A DNA stretch of 64,000 bases from Methanosarcinaceae archaeon. GTDB taxonomy: Archaea; Halobacteriota; Methanosarcinia; Methanosarcinales; Methanosarcinaceae. Every line of letters starts with the position of its first letter. Positions within the stretch are counted from its first letter, which is position 1. Where the stretch lies: the NCBI GenBank assembly GCA_020055655.1, contig JAIPUR010000003.1, positions 64,612 through 128,611 of the forward strand, written 5' to 3'. The notes under the pieces were generated by a model, which saw nothing but the letters and a program-made list of their open reading frames with translations, was not told the origin of the DNA and made no database searches. Shown here one piece after another: positions 38,824 through 47,679 of the stretch. A program made the position numbers and the translations under genes.

Positions 38824-38856
38824 AAGATAATTAAAAATATAGACTGATAAACTGAA

Positions 38857-40059
38857 TTATATTTTCAGTTCATCTCTTGGATATGGTTTTGATGCATCTT
38901 CCGGTATCTTCTCAACTAATTGAAGGTACTCGCTTTCCTGCATCAGGCATGTGTTGCGCTGTCCTCTGAAGGTCTTGTCCTTGCGTATTCTGTTCCAGAT
39001 ATCCTTGATGGATTCGCTTTCGATATTTCCGTAGCTGAATGGAACGTATGGGCATGGTTTTACTGAACCTTCCACGCATACATGCAACCATCTCTGTCCT
39101 GCCATGCATCCGAGCATTTTTCCTTCAAAATATGAGTTTGCAAATATTCGTGGTCCTTCATTTGTGGAGTTGATGCGGTGGTACATCTCAAGGACTATTT
39201 CTCTGTCCTCTTCAGTGATTATAGCATCTCCAGCTTTTTTAGGGACAGATTCCCATAGTGAGAACTCGTGTACTCCAATCTCTTTTGCAAATTCGTACAT
39301 TGATGGAAGTTCATCAATGTTCTTTGGAGATACGTGGGTTGCCATGGTAACAAGTAATCCTGCATCAAGTCCCATTTTAATCGCGGATGTAGCTTTTTCA
39401 AAAGCACCCTCCAGGCGACGTACAGAATCATGTTTCTCAGCTTCTGTGGAATAAATACTAACAAGTAGATTGTGCAATCCTGCTTCCTTGAGCTTTCTTG
39501 CATTTTCTGGTGTCATCTCTGTACCGGGGGTGTACATGTTGACTATTGCACGGTCCTTGTCAACGTACTCGATAAGCTCGTATATCTCCTCACGAAGCAT
39601 TGGATCTCCCTCGGTGAACACGATAACTATCGCTCCCATATCAAGAACATCATCTATGGCACGTTTGATAGTATCAATATCAAGGTCGCCTTCTCCACCG
39701 CTAACTACACAATGCTCGCAGTCGCAGTTACAATTACGTGTTATCTCAAAAGACACAGTTTCAGGAATGTATCTTCCAAGTGCGATCTGTGTTTCAGCCA
39801 ACAGCAGACGCTTGAAAGCTTTACTGGGTATAGGGGGGAGCCATGTGGATGCAATAACCTCTCCTTCAGAAACGCGTGCAGGTTTCTCATTCTTCAACCT
39901 TTCATTTATCTTGCTCAAAAATGGATTGCATGCTTTGCGCAGGCTCCCACTTGCCTTAAGTTGTAATAAATCATTTGATTCATCCAGAACAATAGAAAGC
40001 CCTGGTATTGAAAGCAAAGTAATTTTATCGTCCTGTGAATCAGCGTGTTCAGATGTCAT
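38857..40059 (-). CDS. Radical SAM protein with SPASM-like C-terminal cysteines
   Basis: 400 residues. A ~95-residue N-terminal region without recognised domain precedes the radical SAM cluster motif C-NCD-C-EH-C (CX3CX2C) in ITRNCNCDCEHC. FTEGDPM is the GGE-like SAM motif. C-terminal cysteines in LGCMAG, HVCVEG, KPCPY and NTCLMQ fit an auxiliary [4Fe-4S] cluster as in SPASM-type peptide-modifying enzymes. The start overlaps the end of the KaiC-like ATPase gene by 11 bases, implying coupling. No substrate peptide was recognised nearby. Confidence 0.85.
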   Translation of the reverse strand: MTSEHADSQDDKITLLSIPGLSIVLDESNDLLQLKASGSLRKACNPFLSKINERLKNEKPARVSEGEVIASTWLPPIPSKAFKRLLLAETQIALGRYIPETVSFEITRNCNCDCEHCVVSGGEGDLDIDTIKRAIDDVLDMGAIVIVFTEGDPMLREEIYELIEYVDKDRAIVNMYTPGTEMTPENARKLKEAGLHNLLVSIYSTEAEKHDSVRRLEGAFEKATSAIKMGLDAGLLVTMATHVSPKNIDELPSMYEFAKEIGVHEFSLWESVPKKAGDAIITEEDREIVLEMYHRINSTNEGPRIFANSYFEGKMLGCMAGQRWLHVCVEGSVKPCPYVPFSYGNIESESIKDIWNRIRKDKTFRGQRNTCLMQESEYLQLVEKIPEDASKPYPRDELKI

Positions 40060-40843
40060 CTGCTTTTCCCCTCAGGTTAAACATATCTTTGGAGAATACA
40101 TCTGCTTCCTTGCCTATTACAGATTGTGATGAGTAGACAAGAATCCCTTGCTCGGTCATTACGTATGGCCGCAGCACTTCGTCATGCTTTACTCCTCTCA
40201 TCTTGAGTATTTCTATAGAACGGATGCGTTCTCCAGCAATCCTGTATACCTGAAGGCAGATAACTCCTTCGGCGAGGTACTCTTCCACACTGAAATGTTC
40301 ATGATCTTTGCTGACTTCACTTGTAATAAGTGTGGTACAATCAAAATTTTCAACATTTTTGAAGAACTCAAGTATAATATGTCGAACATTCACCGGATCA
40401 GGTGATATTTTCAGGGATGTTATTGAATCAATGAAAAGACGCTTTGCACCGATCTCCTGAAGACTACTGTATATTTGCCTGAGGATGGTCTCAATAGTAG
40501 TATCATCGGTCTCTTTGTTGGAATTGGGGTCCTTGTTCTTTTCAATATATCTTCCATATGCTATGGGCTCCGCCCGTATGATCCTGAGCTTGTTCTCCTT
40601 GATAAGCCGTTCAAGGTCCCAGCCATATCTCCACATGTTGCGCATAATGCGTGCCGGGGTTTCCTCGAATGTAACATATACTCCCGGTTCGTTGTAATTG
40701 ACTATTCCTTCGTGCAGGTATTGCGCACCAAAAGTTGATTTTCCTGCCCCTGGTCCTCCTATGAGGAGCAATACATCGTTTTCTATGAATCCGCCTTCTA
40801 TGAGGTCGTCAAATCCAGGTATTCCGGTAGCTACTCGAGTCAT
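40049..40843 (-). CDS. KaiC-like RecA-superfamily ATPase
   Basis: 264 residues with an intact Walker A GGPGAGKST near residue 30, a Walker B RLFIDSITSL and the FEETP motif typical of KaiC/RadA-like single-domain ATPases in archaea. Function unknown; possibly a regulatory ATPase. Translationally coupled to the radical SAM gene, which is unusual. Upstream TTTATATATTA (minus strand) is its probable TATA box. Confidence 0.85.
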   Translation of the reverse strand: MTRVATGIPGFDDLIEGGFIENDVLLLIGGPGAGKSTFGAQYLHEGIVNYNEPGVYVTFEETPARIMRNMWRYGWDLERLIKENKLRIIRAEPIAYGRYIEKNKDPNSNKETDDTTIETILRQIYSSLQEIGAKRLFIDSITSLKISPDPVNVRHIILEFFKNVENFDCTTLITSEVSKDHEHFSVEEYLAEGVICLQVYRIAGERIRSIEILKMRGVKHDEVLRPYVMTEQGILVYSSQSVIGKEADVFSKDMFNLRGKADDI

Positions 40844-40968
40844 TCAATTCCTCTATGAATTCGATAGTGCCATTAATATATAAATACATTTCATGGAATA
40901 TAACATATTCCTTAGAGAAATTGACGATAAAAAAGATATGTGGGCCCAAATATCTGGCCCTGGGCCAA

Positions 40969-41577
40969 TTATACTTTTTCAGAGAACGCGAGGGTACCGC
41001 TAATTCTCTTTATTCTGATTTTAACTGTCTGACCCTTGGATGCACCAGGTACGAAAATAGTGTATCTGTCCACCTTTGCAATTCCGTCCCCTTTGGAACC
41101 AACTGCATCGATGTGGACTTCATATTCCTTTCCTTCCTCAATTGCATCAGCCTTAGCAACTGCACTTGCGCGTCTCTTCTTCACAGGTCTGTGGCCACCA
41201 CATGCAGCACACTTCAAAACAATTACCCTATCCATCTTTACCAGCTGGGTATCAGGTCTGTTACATTCAGAGCAGATGACGTATTCGTCAACATATGACT
41301 TAATGGTTGTTTTGAGTTGTTCAGTAGAAAAACGTCCCTGAAATATAGCTCTCATGCCATCTAGTTTACCTGCAGTACCCATTTCACGGGTAAGGTACTT
41401 CATAAGATGGTCTGGGTCTCTGTTGAGAGTATCAGCAATATTGCTGAAGTTGTCCAGAATCGTGGTTTTACCCTCGATCATTATTTTTGGAGTGGGGATC
41501 ACGAAACGGGCATCCGTGGTCTCCATATCTGGCAGGTTTTCGATTGCACGGTTCAAAAGCGCTTCGTAATCGTCCAT
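40969..41577 (-). CDS. Translation initiation factor aIF2 subunit beta with C-terminal TRAM domain
   Basis: 202 residues. aIF2-beta core with a zinc ribbon (CSEC ... CAACGG) ends near residue 140, then a basic linker (KKRRAS), then a TRAM domain from about 148 ([19 protein letters not shown]) that binds RNA. The fusion occurs in Methanosarcinales. GGAGGA precedes the ATG, and L10e ends 27 bases before on the same strand's upstream side. Confidence 0.94.
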   Translation of the reverse strand: MDDYEALLNRAIENLPDMETTDARFVIPTPKIMIEGKTTILDNFSNIADTLNRDPDHLMKYLTREMGTAGKLDGMRAIFQGRFSTEQLKTTIKSYVDEYVICSECNRPDTQLVKMDRVIVLKCAACGGHRPVKKRRASAVAKADAIEEGKEYEVHIDAVGSKGDGIAKVDRYTIFVPGASKGQTVKIRIKRISGTLAFSEKV

Positions 41578-41604
41578 AAAATTCCTCCTGAATTGGGTGT
41601 ATTT

Positions 41605-42123
41605 TTATTGTACAAGTTCCATGCCCTGATCAACAACGATCCTGATGGGTGTTGGAAGCTTCTGTCCTGCCTTACGGAGTGCGTCCTTTGCAGATGCGAA
41701 GTTTTCCTTGTTAACAGAGATTGTGAATATTTTCTGTCCTGCTTTAACTCTTGCAGCAGTTCCTACATTCTTTCCGAAAGCAGCACGCATTCCACTGGAT
41801 ACACGGTCTGCACCTGCTCCGGTTGCCTGCTTGTTCTCTCTGAGTACTTCGTGTGGGTAGACTCTCAACTTAATATGGTAGCCTGTTCTTCCAGCTGTGT
41901 TCATCATTGTCCTGTTAGCTGTGATACGTGCAGCTTCAAGTGACTTGTGTGTAAGTTGGCATCTTTCTTTAGCGATAAGTGTTATTTTTACAGGGAACTC
42001 AGCTGTTTTGTTACCCATGTCGTAGTGAATAACCTGACTTCCTGGTACACCGCCCATGTATTTTCTTCTTGTGAATGAGCGTTGTGTTACGTTCCTGTAC
42101 ATACTTGCTGGTTTTCTTACCAT
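41605..42123 (-). CDS. rpl10e: Large ribosomal subunit protein L10e (uL16)
   Basis: 172 residues, start [19 protein letters not shown] and the conserved [11 protein letters not shown] segment. Part of the 50S subunit near the peptidyl transferase centre. Promoter: CTTATAAGG near 42271-42279 on the minus strand; GGAG lies in the leader. Followed by aIF2-beta. Confidence 0.96.
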   Translation of the reverse strand: MVRKPASMYRNVTQRSFTRRKYMGGVPGSQVIHYDMGNKTAEFPVKITLIAKERCQLTHKSLEAARITANRTMMNTAGRTGYHIKLRVYPHEVLRENKQATGAGADRVSSGMRAAFGKNVGTAARVKAGQKIFTISVNKENFASAKDALRKAGQKLPTPIRIVVDQGMELVQ

Positions 42124-42304
42124 GGCCTTAATCTCCTTGAATTAATTATTTGGATATGATTACGGAATCAACAGCATCTTTGGGGTGCTTAGTTGATACC
42201 TTTGATTTGAATTTGCTGAATTATGTCAGCAAGATAGTTTAGTCTCAATGGTTCATCCCCTATTACCTAGGACCTTATAAGTCTTATTGCTCAAAATCAT
42301 CTGC

Positions 42305-43366
42305 TCATTTTATCTGCCGGGTGAGAAGTCCGTAAGAGCCTGATAACATCATATTGCCATAGGGTGCTGCGAAATGGATCTTAGGCCATATCTGCTCATT
42401 CTTAGATATGTTCTCCATGTTCATGAGCATGCCTCTGCGGGGTCCGGTAACCATGATGCTGCGGATATCTTTGCCGTCTGTGTTCTCTTTGATGTAACAT
42501 CCATGACCTCCATCATCAAAGATCTCTTCTGAACTAAGTTCCCCCTGCATAAATCGTAGCATAAGATCTTGTAACTTCTTTCCATTCAAACTGGATGTAT
42601 GATGCTCAAAGAGTGCAACAATTCTATTCTCTTTTACAATAGCTGCAAGGGTGTGTCCGTTGCCTATGTTTACAACAAGTGCAGGCTGTATTGCTTCTGT
42701 ATCATGCAATGCGCCAAAAATTGCTGCAGGTCCGGTGTCCATGAATGTTGCATCGATATCAGATATTGTCTCGGAGACTGCAGCTATTCTGTTGAATTCT
42801 TTAGGGATATTATCGTGCCCGTAAGAAAACACTTCAAAATCTCCACCCATGTCCATGAGCTTCTCAAACATTTTGAAGCGATAGATGCGATTGCTTGATC
42901 CCGGCGAATATCCGTGGTCCTGAACTGCTACTGCAATACTTTCAGGCATAGCTACTCCAAAGCTGCTCAATGCATTGTTTATGGCATTTATGTCCAGATC
43001 CACAAGCTTAATTACTTCTATATTTTTTTCATCTGGTATGTCCTCATTATTTTTTATTATGTGGATTCCCATCTGAGTTACCTGGTCAATATCATCTTTT
43101 ATTGTCAGTGCAGCCTTGGGACTTGAACAAACGTTAGATCCCTGCTTGAGGTGCTCTTTTATAGCTCTGACAACAGGTCCGCCTCCCATAACTGTTCCGT
43201 CAAGGAATATATCCCTTTTTTTCTTTGTTGCCAGACGTACTTTTTCGGCAATGATCACAGTTGGTGATGGCATGACCAGGATCAGGCTATTTTCGACTTC
43301 CTTTTCTGTATCATACAGGAGCATATCCTGTGTACCTGTTCCAATGTCTATGGCTAATATCCTCAT
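42305..43366 (-). CDS. DUF1786 family protein (ASKHA-like fold)
   Basis: 353 residues from ATG 43366; ATG 43384 is in frame but the family starts at MRILAIDIGTGTQD. The AIDIGTG phosphate-1-like motif and VVNIGNGHT suggest an actin/hexokinase-type ATPase fold. The family occurs in methanogens and other archaea, some neighbours being pyruvate-formate-lyase activator-like; function unknown. Divergent from moaB with 45 bases between. Confidence 0.75.
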   Translation of the reverse strand: MRILAIDIGTGTQDMLLYDTEKEVENSLILVMPSPTVIIAEKVRLATKKKRDIFLDGTVMGGGPVVRAIKEHLKQGSNVCSSPKAALTIKDDIDQVTQMGIHIIKNNEDIPDEKNIEVIKLVDLDINAINNALSSFGVAMPESIAVAVQDHGYSPGSSNRIYRFKMFEKLMDMGGDFEVFSYGHDNIPKEFNRIAAVSETISDIDATFMDTGPAAIFGALHDTEAIQPALVVNIGNGHTLAAIVKENRIVALFEHHTSSLNGKKLQDLMLRFMQGELSSEEIFDDGGHGCYIKENTDGKDIRSIMVTGPRRGMLMNMENISKNEQIWPKIHFAAPYGNMMLSGSYGLLTRQIK

Positions 43367-43411
43367 GCTTATCGAGTATTTCATATACTTATTTGCGTAT
43401 AAATACTTTGT

Positions 43412-43951
43412 ATGAAAGACTCAGTTGTCAAAGAACACAAAAAAGGAACAAAAAGATCCTGTAATTATGTAGTGATATCTGTCTCAAGTTCTCGTTTTGC
43501 GATCTATGGTGCAGTATCATCTCCAGAGGATGCAGATGATATTTCCGGGGAAAAGATGATCGATATGATAAGTTCTGAGGGTCATTATGTTTCAAAGTAT
43601 TCTCTTGTGAGTGATGATGAGGCATCTCTTATTGCTGCTGTAAATGAAGCAGCAGATTCTGATGCAGATATTATAATTACAACAGGTGGTACCGGACTTG
43701 CACAAGCTGATGTGACCATCGAATCAATAACTCCACTATTCGAAAAAAGAATGCCTGGCTTCGGGGAGCTTTTCAGATATAAGAGCATTGCACAAATAGG
43801 AAGTTCAGTAATACTAACAAGGGCAGATGCAGGCACTTATAAAGGCAAGGCTGTATTTTGTTTGCCTGGCTCGCCTGCAGCAGTTGAACTTGCACTGGAA
43901 GCGATCATACTTCCTGAAACGGGACATATAATCAAGCACGTGTTGCAATAA
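43412..43951 (+). CDS. moaB: Molybdenum cofactor biosynthesis protein MoaB/MogA
   Basis: 179 residues. It adenylylates molybdopterin before metal insertion by MoeA. Seen: IITTGGTGLAQADVT, the MPT-binding motif, and FCLPGSPAAVELAL. moeA and a MoaD-like gene lie within 6 kb; together they serve the Mo/W cofactor of formylmethanofuran dehydrogenase (inference). Confidence 0.93.
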   Translation: MKDSVVKEHKKGTKRSCNYVVISVSSSRFAIYGAVSSPEDADDISGEKMIDMISSEGHYVSKYSLVSDDEASLIAAVNEAADSDADIIITTGGTGLAQADVTIESITPLFEKRMPGFGELFRYKSIAQIGSSVILTRADAGTYKGKAVFCLPGSPAAVELALEAIILPETGHIIKHVLQ

Positions 43952-44147
43952 ATGCTGAATGGATCAGGCATATGCTATACTAAAAACATTTATATTGTAT
44001 TCTGTTATTTTCTGCATGGAATAACAAACACTTATCATAATGTAACTACTTATATATCGTATATATATAAAATAAGCTCACAGTTTTCTGAGAACTATAT
44101 AATTCTCGGGGAACAATCCTATATACTATTCAAATTATGGAGAACGC

Positions 44148-44858
44148 ATGTCTGGCTACTCATTAGGCATCAAAGAACTGGATGATCTTGTTGGAGACAT
44201 CCGGGAAGGGACTAATCTGATGATTATAGGCCCGCCTATGAGCCGAAAGGATGAGCTGCTGGATGCGATCGTATATAACACCTTCTCAACTGCTCAGGAC
44301 TCAGCTATTATCGTTTCTACCCGGGAGCCGGGAGAGCGTGTATTGGGCTGGTTTGAAGAGCAGAATTTGGATATTTCTACAGTCAATATTGGAATTGTGG
44401 ATTGTGTCACTAAAACGCTGGGTATTGGTGCATCAGATTCTGATAATATCAAAAGAGCATCAAGCCCTGTGGATCTTACTGGTATTGGTGTTAAGATAAG
44501 CCAGTTCTTTGAGGATTTCTTTGTGAGCAAAAATGCTCCGAGAGTGAGACTGTGCATAAATTCACTCTCCACGATTCTAATGTACTCAAACCTGCAAACC
44601 GTTTTTAGATTCCTGCATGTATTCACAGGTCGTATAAAAGCCGCAGGTGGATTCGGACTTTATGTTGTGGAAGATGAAATGCATGATCATCAGACCATAG
44701 CTACACTAAAACAATTGTTCGATGGACTCATTGAGATAAAATCAATGGGTGATTCTTATGCTATGAGGGTAGTAGGTCTTTCTCCAAAGCCAACACCCTG
44801 GTTCGAATATAGTATCGACGGCAAAGAAATCTCATTTTCAGTTTCAAAGACGAACTAA
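44148..44858 (+). CDS. KaiC/RAD55-like protein with degenerate ATPase motifs
   Basis: 236 residues with the KaiC-like outline: GIKELDDLVGDIREGTNLMIIGPPMSRKDEL replaces the Walker A GxxxxGK[ST], shown as GPPMSRKD, and RLCINSLSTI replaces the Walker B Asp with Asn. ATP hydrolysis is therefore unlikely, but binding or signalling roles are possible. GGAGA precedes ATG 44148, and a TATA-rich upstream with GAGAA/TTCTC repeats near 44090-44106 could hold its promoter. Relatives in archaea are annotated RAD55-family. Confidence 0.72.
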   Translation: MSGYSLGIKELDDLVGDIREGTNLMIIGPPMSRKDELLDAIVYNTFSTAQDSAIIVSTREPGERVLGWFEEQNLDISTVNIGIVDCVTKTLGIGASDSDNIKRASSPVDLTGIGVKISQFFEDFFVSKNAPRVRLCINSLSTILMYSNLQTVFRFLHVFTGRIKAAGGFGLYVVEDEMHDHQTIATLKQLFDGLIEIKSMGDSYAMRVVGLSPKPTPWFEYSIDGKEISFSVSKTN

Positions 44859-45002
44859 TGAATATTTCTCTGATACAATTCCTGTATAATGTGGAATTGG
44901 TTCCAACATTCATTTTTTATATTAAGCTCAAAGCAAAATATCAATACATATAAATCAATTTACGTCACCCTTATCTATTATTGATTCTATCAGGTGCATC
45001 TT

Positions 45003-45263
45003 ATGGAAAAAGAAAAGTTATATAAATTGAAGAATGAAGCTTCAAAGCTAAAACCTATTATAAACATTGGTAAGAATGGTATTACGGATTCCCTCATAGA
45101 GGAGCTTAAGAAACAGATAAAGGCAAATCGTCTTGTTAAGGTTAAAATGTTAAAGACAAGCTCTGATGGCGACGATCCTAAAACAGCAGCTCAGAAACTT
45201 GCAGAGCTGACCAATACCACTTTGATCGAAGTACGTGGCAGTACGGCTGTTCTCTACAAATAA
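45003..45263 (+). CDS. YhbY (CRS1/CRM domain) ribosome assembly RNA-binding protein
   Basis: 86 residues from ATG 45003, GGTG six bases before; the frame continues to GTG 44994. The GKNGITDSLIEELKKQIKANRLVKVK core, given as GKNG and ELKKQ, is the CRM RNA-binding fold. Associated with large-subunit assembly in bacteria; the archaeal role is inferred. Confidence 0.9.
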   Translation: MEKEKLYKLKNEASKLKPIINIGKNGITDSLIEELKKQIKANRLVKVKMLKTSSDGDDPKTAAQKLAELTNTTLIEVRGSTAVLYK

Positions 45264-45291
45264 TTGTATTCTTTTAATTTGATATTTGTGC

Positions 45292-45309
45292 AGTATTCGC
45301 AAGAATACT
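45292..45309 (+). terminator. Hairpin with GCAA tetraloop after yhbY
   Basis: AGTATTC (45292-45298), GCAA, GAATACT (45303-45309): a perfect 7-base stem closed by a GNRA loop, then TCTCATTTTG. Most likely the 3' end signal of the YhbY transcript. Confidence 0.55.
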
Positions 45310-45428
45310 TCTCATTTTGTTTATAATTTAATTAGGATTGGATCCTATGTAAACATCTCTATTCTTTATGCAATTTTTTATGGATATCTGTCAGAAGACT
45401 TATTACGCAATGTAATCATCATTATTTC

Positions 45429-45863
45429 ATGAAAGATAGCAAATTACCACACGCGCTTCTGGTTATTGCTGTGTTAAGTATACTTTTTGCAAGTGCATAT
45501 ATGATGAAAATGGATAGTGTGCCAGATACTGAGATATCAGAAGCTGAAGCTATCTCTCTGGTGTCAAATAATTCCAATGCAAGTGAATACATGTCCACTT
45601 ACTTCAGCACTCCTGAATGGGGAATTTCACGTGCGGGTCTAATTGATCCTTCAGAAGATCTGCCGCCTGGAATTACAAGTAATGATCTTCTCTGGAAGGT
45701 GGAGCTTATGGAACGTAGTTGTGCGTGCTCCGGCGTAAAAGACCTCTATTTGGTTGAAGGGTATGTTTCATCCAGCAGTGGTGAAGTTCTCGATGTAAAA
45801 ACAATGTCTGTATTGGAAAGTGAATATGATAAGAAGACCTGTGCCTCAACGGCCTGCCACTAA
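45429..45863 (+). CDS. Membrane-anchored protein ending in a CX4CH motif
   Basis: 144 residues. One N-terminal hydrophobic segment (about 8-26, LLVIAVLSILFASAYMM) acts as signal or anchor. The rest is outside the membrane and acidic, with RSCACSG near residue 98 and the very C-terminal CASTACH (residues 138-144), a CX4CH pattern known as a rare heme c site. No family recognised. Its last 38 bases overlap the thioredoxin-CcdA fusion gene, so the two are coupled. It could be a substrate or partner of that reductase. Confidence 0.65.
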   Translation: MKDSKLPHALLVIAVLSILFASAYMMKMDSVPDTEISEAEAISLVSNNSNASEYMSTYFSTPEWGISRAGLIDPSEDLPPGITSNDLLWKVELMERSCACSGVKDLYLVEGYVSSSSGEVLDVKTMSVLESEYDKKTCASTACH

Positions 45864-46944
45864 CCCTTCTTTTTTCAGGATTTGCTTTTTGTTACTTGTC
45901 CTGTTTGTTGCAAGCATATCTGTAGTTCATGCTGAAACTACAAAACTTGAGTACTTTTATGAAAGTGGCTGTCTAAAATGCGAAAAGACATCTCCTGTTA
46001 TAGATGATGTACTAAACGACTATAAGAACATCAATTATTCAAAGCATGAGATAAGTTCATCTTTTTCTCTGGCCAGACAATACGGTGTGACAACTGTTCC
46101 TGCTGTGGTGATCAATCAGTCTGTGATTATAAAATATGACGATTACAAGGGTGACATTGGATATTTTCGTGAATTGGTCGTTGGAGGTATTGAAACTGCA
46201 GCTCCAATAGGTGATACAAAAACGGCGTCAACTTCATATGATATTGGATTGGAGTTGGGTGATGGACGAACTTCTATTATTGTATTCATAGCAGGATTGC
46301 TGGCTGGTTTTAATCCATGTCTGCTTGCCGTAATGGCCTTTCTTGCATCGGCTATAGTTTCATCCAATGGCTCCCGTCGGGATATGCTTGTATTGGTTCT
46401 GGGTTTTTGCAGTGGTATATTTGTAACCTATATGGTTGTAGGATTGGGGATACTCAACACCATAAGCTCCTTTCCTGAAATACGGGATATCATCACTATG
46501 TCAATGATAATTCTGATAACTGTACTGGGATTATGGCATATTTATGATGCATATTATATGAAAATCCATTCCCGTTCTTCATTGAAGACTCCTCGTTCAC
46601 TGATCAGATTCATGGGAGGATTCGAGGGTAGGAATATTCTCTTTGTATCATTTGTTGGTGGGGGAATTTTCTCTTTAGTTAAAGCACCCTGTGTAGGGGC
46701 TGTATATTTAACAATACTCGAAATGCTGATGTCCGGCAATGATCTTCTCCAAGGGGCTTTCTATATGGGAATTTATAATTTTGCTGTAGTTTTGCCAATT
46801 TTGATACTGGGTGTATTCCTGGCATTTGGGCTTGAACCCGAAAAACTGAATGACCTGAGAGAAAAAAGAAGAGTAGAGATCCGCTTCATAACCGGTGTTA
46901 TTCTGATACTACTTGCATTCCTTCTGAACTCCAATATCATCTGA
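45826..46944 (+). CDS. Thioredoxin-CcdA fusion protein (DsbD-like)
   Basis: About 372 residues from ATG 45826 (GTG 45820 also in frame). A signal peptide (ICFLLLVLFVASISVVHA) is followed by a thioredoxin domain with the active site CLKC near residue 50 and cis-Pro region TTVPAVV, then a six- to seven-segment membrane domain of CcdA/DsbD type with FNPCLLAVMAF and KAPCVGAVYL. Carries reducing power outward to extracytoplasmic thiols. It overlaps the CX4CH protein gene by 38 bases. Confidence 0.9.
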   Translation: MIRRPVPQRPATNPSFFRICFLLLVLFVASISVVHAETTKLEYFYESGCLKCEKTSPVIDDVLNDYKNINYSKHEISSSFSLARQYGVTTVPAVVINQSVIIKYDDYKGDIGYFRELVVGGIETAAPIGDTKTASTSYDIGLELGDGRTSIIVFIAGLLAGFNPCLLAVMAFLASAIVSSNGSRRDMLVLVLGFCSGIFVTYMVVGLGILNTISSFPEIRDIITMSMIILITVLGLWHIYDAYYMKIHSRSSLKTPRSLIRFMGGFEGRNILFVSFVGGGIFSLVKAPCVGAVYLTILEMLMSGNDLLQGAFYMGIYNFAVVLPILILGVFLAFGLEPEKLNDLREKRRVEIRFITGVILILLAFLLNSNII

Positions 46945-47293
46945 GTAAAAATGCTGCTATTGCCACTGCTCCAAAGCATAATACTGCATTCAGGCCTATA
47001 TTCATCAGGAAATGCAGCTCTTTTCCTTTTTCCAGCATCCTGGAACTTTCATAAGCAAATGTAGAGAAAGTTGTGAATGAGCCAAGTATTCCAATGCTCG
47101 CAAAATATTGCATACTTCCTTCAAGAGCAGTAAATGTCAGAATTGCGAGTATGAAGCTTCCAGTGATGTTCACTGTCATTGTTCCGGTGGGTATATCCTT
47201 TACTTTGGGCATTATGCTGGATATTTGGTATCTGCATATTGCGCCAATAAATCCACCTAATCCCACAAAAAGGATCTCATCTCCCATAAGCAT
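46937..47293 (-). CDS. crcB: Fluoride channel CrcB/Fluc (subunit 2)
   Basis: 118 residues with four membrane segments and the Fluc signatures GGFIGAICRYQIS, NITGSFIL and GSFTTFSTFAYE (Phe box). It exports fluoride. It begins in the stop of the second crcB gene (TAATG overlap), so the two form a heterodimeric pair as in many Fluc operons. Convergent with the thioredoxin-CcdA gene, overlapping by eight bases at the 3' ends. Confidence 0.93.
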   Translation of the reverse strand: MLMGDEILFVGLGGFIGAICRYQISSIMPKVKDIPTGTMTVNITGSFILAILTFTALEGSMQYFASIGILGSFTTFSTFAYESSRMLEKGKELHFLMNIGLNAVLCFGAVAIAAFLLR

Positions 47294-47679
47294 TATTCAG
47301 TGCTCCTGCGGTCTGCAATAAAAATCACTAGTTTTCTTCCTGCTATAACCCCTGCAACGCAAAGTGTGATGTTCAGGCCGATATTGATAACAGAGGCCGG
47401 TATGTTCATCTGGAAGCTCTGTACCGAAAATGCGGAAAATGTCGTTAATGATCCCAGGAATCCTATCCCAAAAAACATTTTCTTTTTCGCACTTATGTAT
47501 CCGAGATGATCTGAACTGTACATCAAGAAACCCAACAGTATACTTCCAAGGACATTCACAAAAAGTGTTCCGTAAACTGCTGTAAATTGTCCAGCAAGCA
47601 GGTATCTGGATGCTGCTCCCAAAAACCCGCCTGCACCGATAATTAGAAAATCGTAATATTGTTTATGCTCATCACTCAA
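47293..47679 (-). CDS. crcB: Fluoride channel CrcB/Fluc (subunit 1)
   Basis: 128 residues, four membrane segments; GGFLGAASRYLLA, NVLGSILLGF and GSLTTFSAFS match Fluc. Its start overlaps the moeA stop by eight bases and its stop overlaps the second crcB. No fluoride riboswitch was found because the genes lie inside an operon. Confidence 0.93.
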   Translation of the reverse strand: MSDEHKQYYDFLIIGAGGFLGAASRYLLAGQFTAVYGTLFVNVLGSILLGFLMYSSDHLGYISAKKKMFFGIGFLGSLTTFSAFSVQSFQMNIPASVINIGLNITLCVAGVIAGRKLVIFIADRRSTE

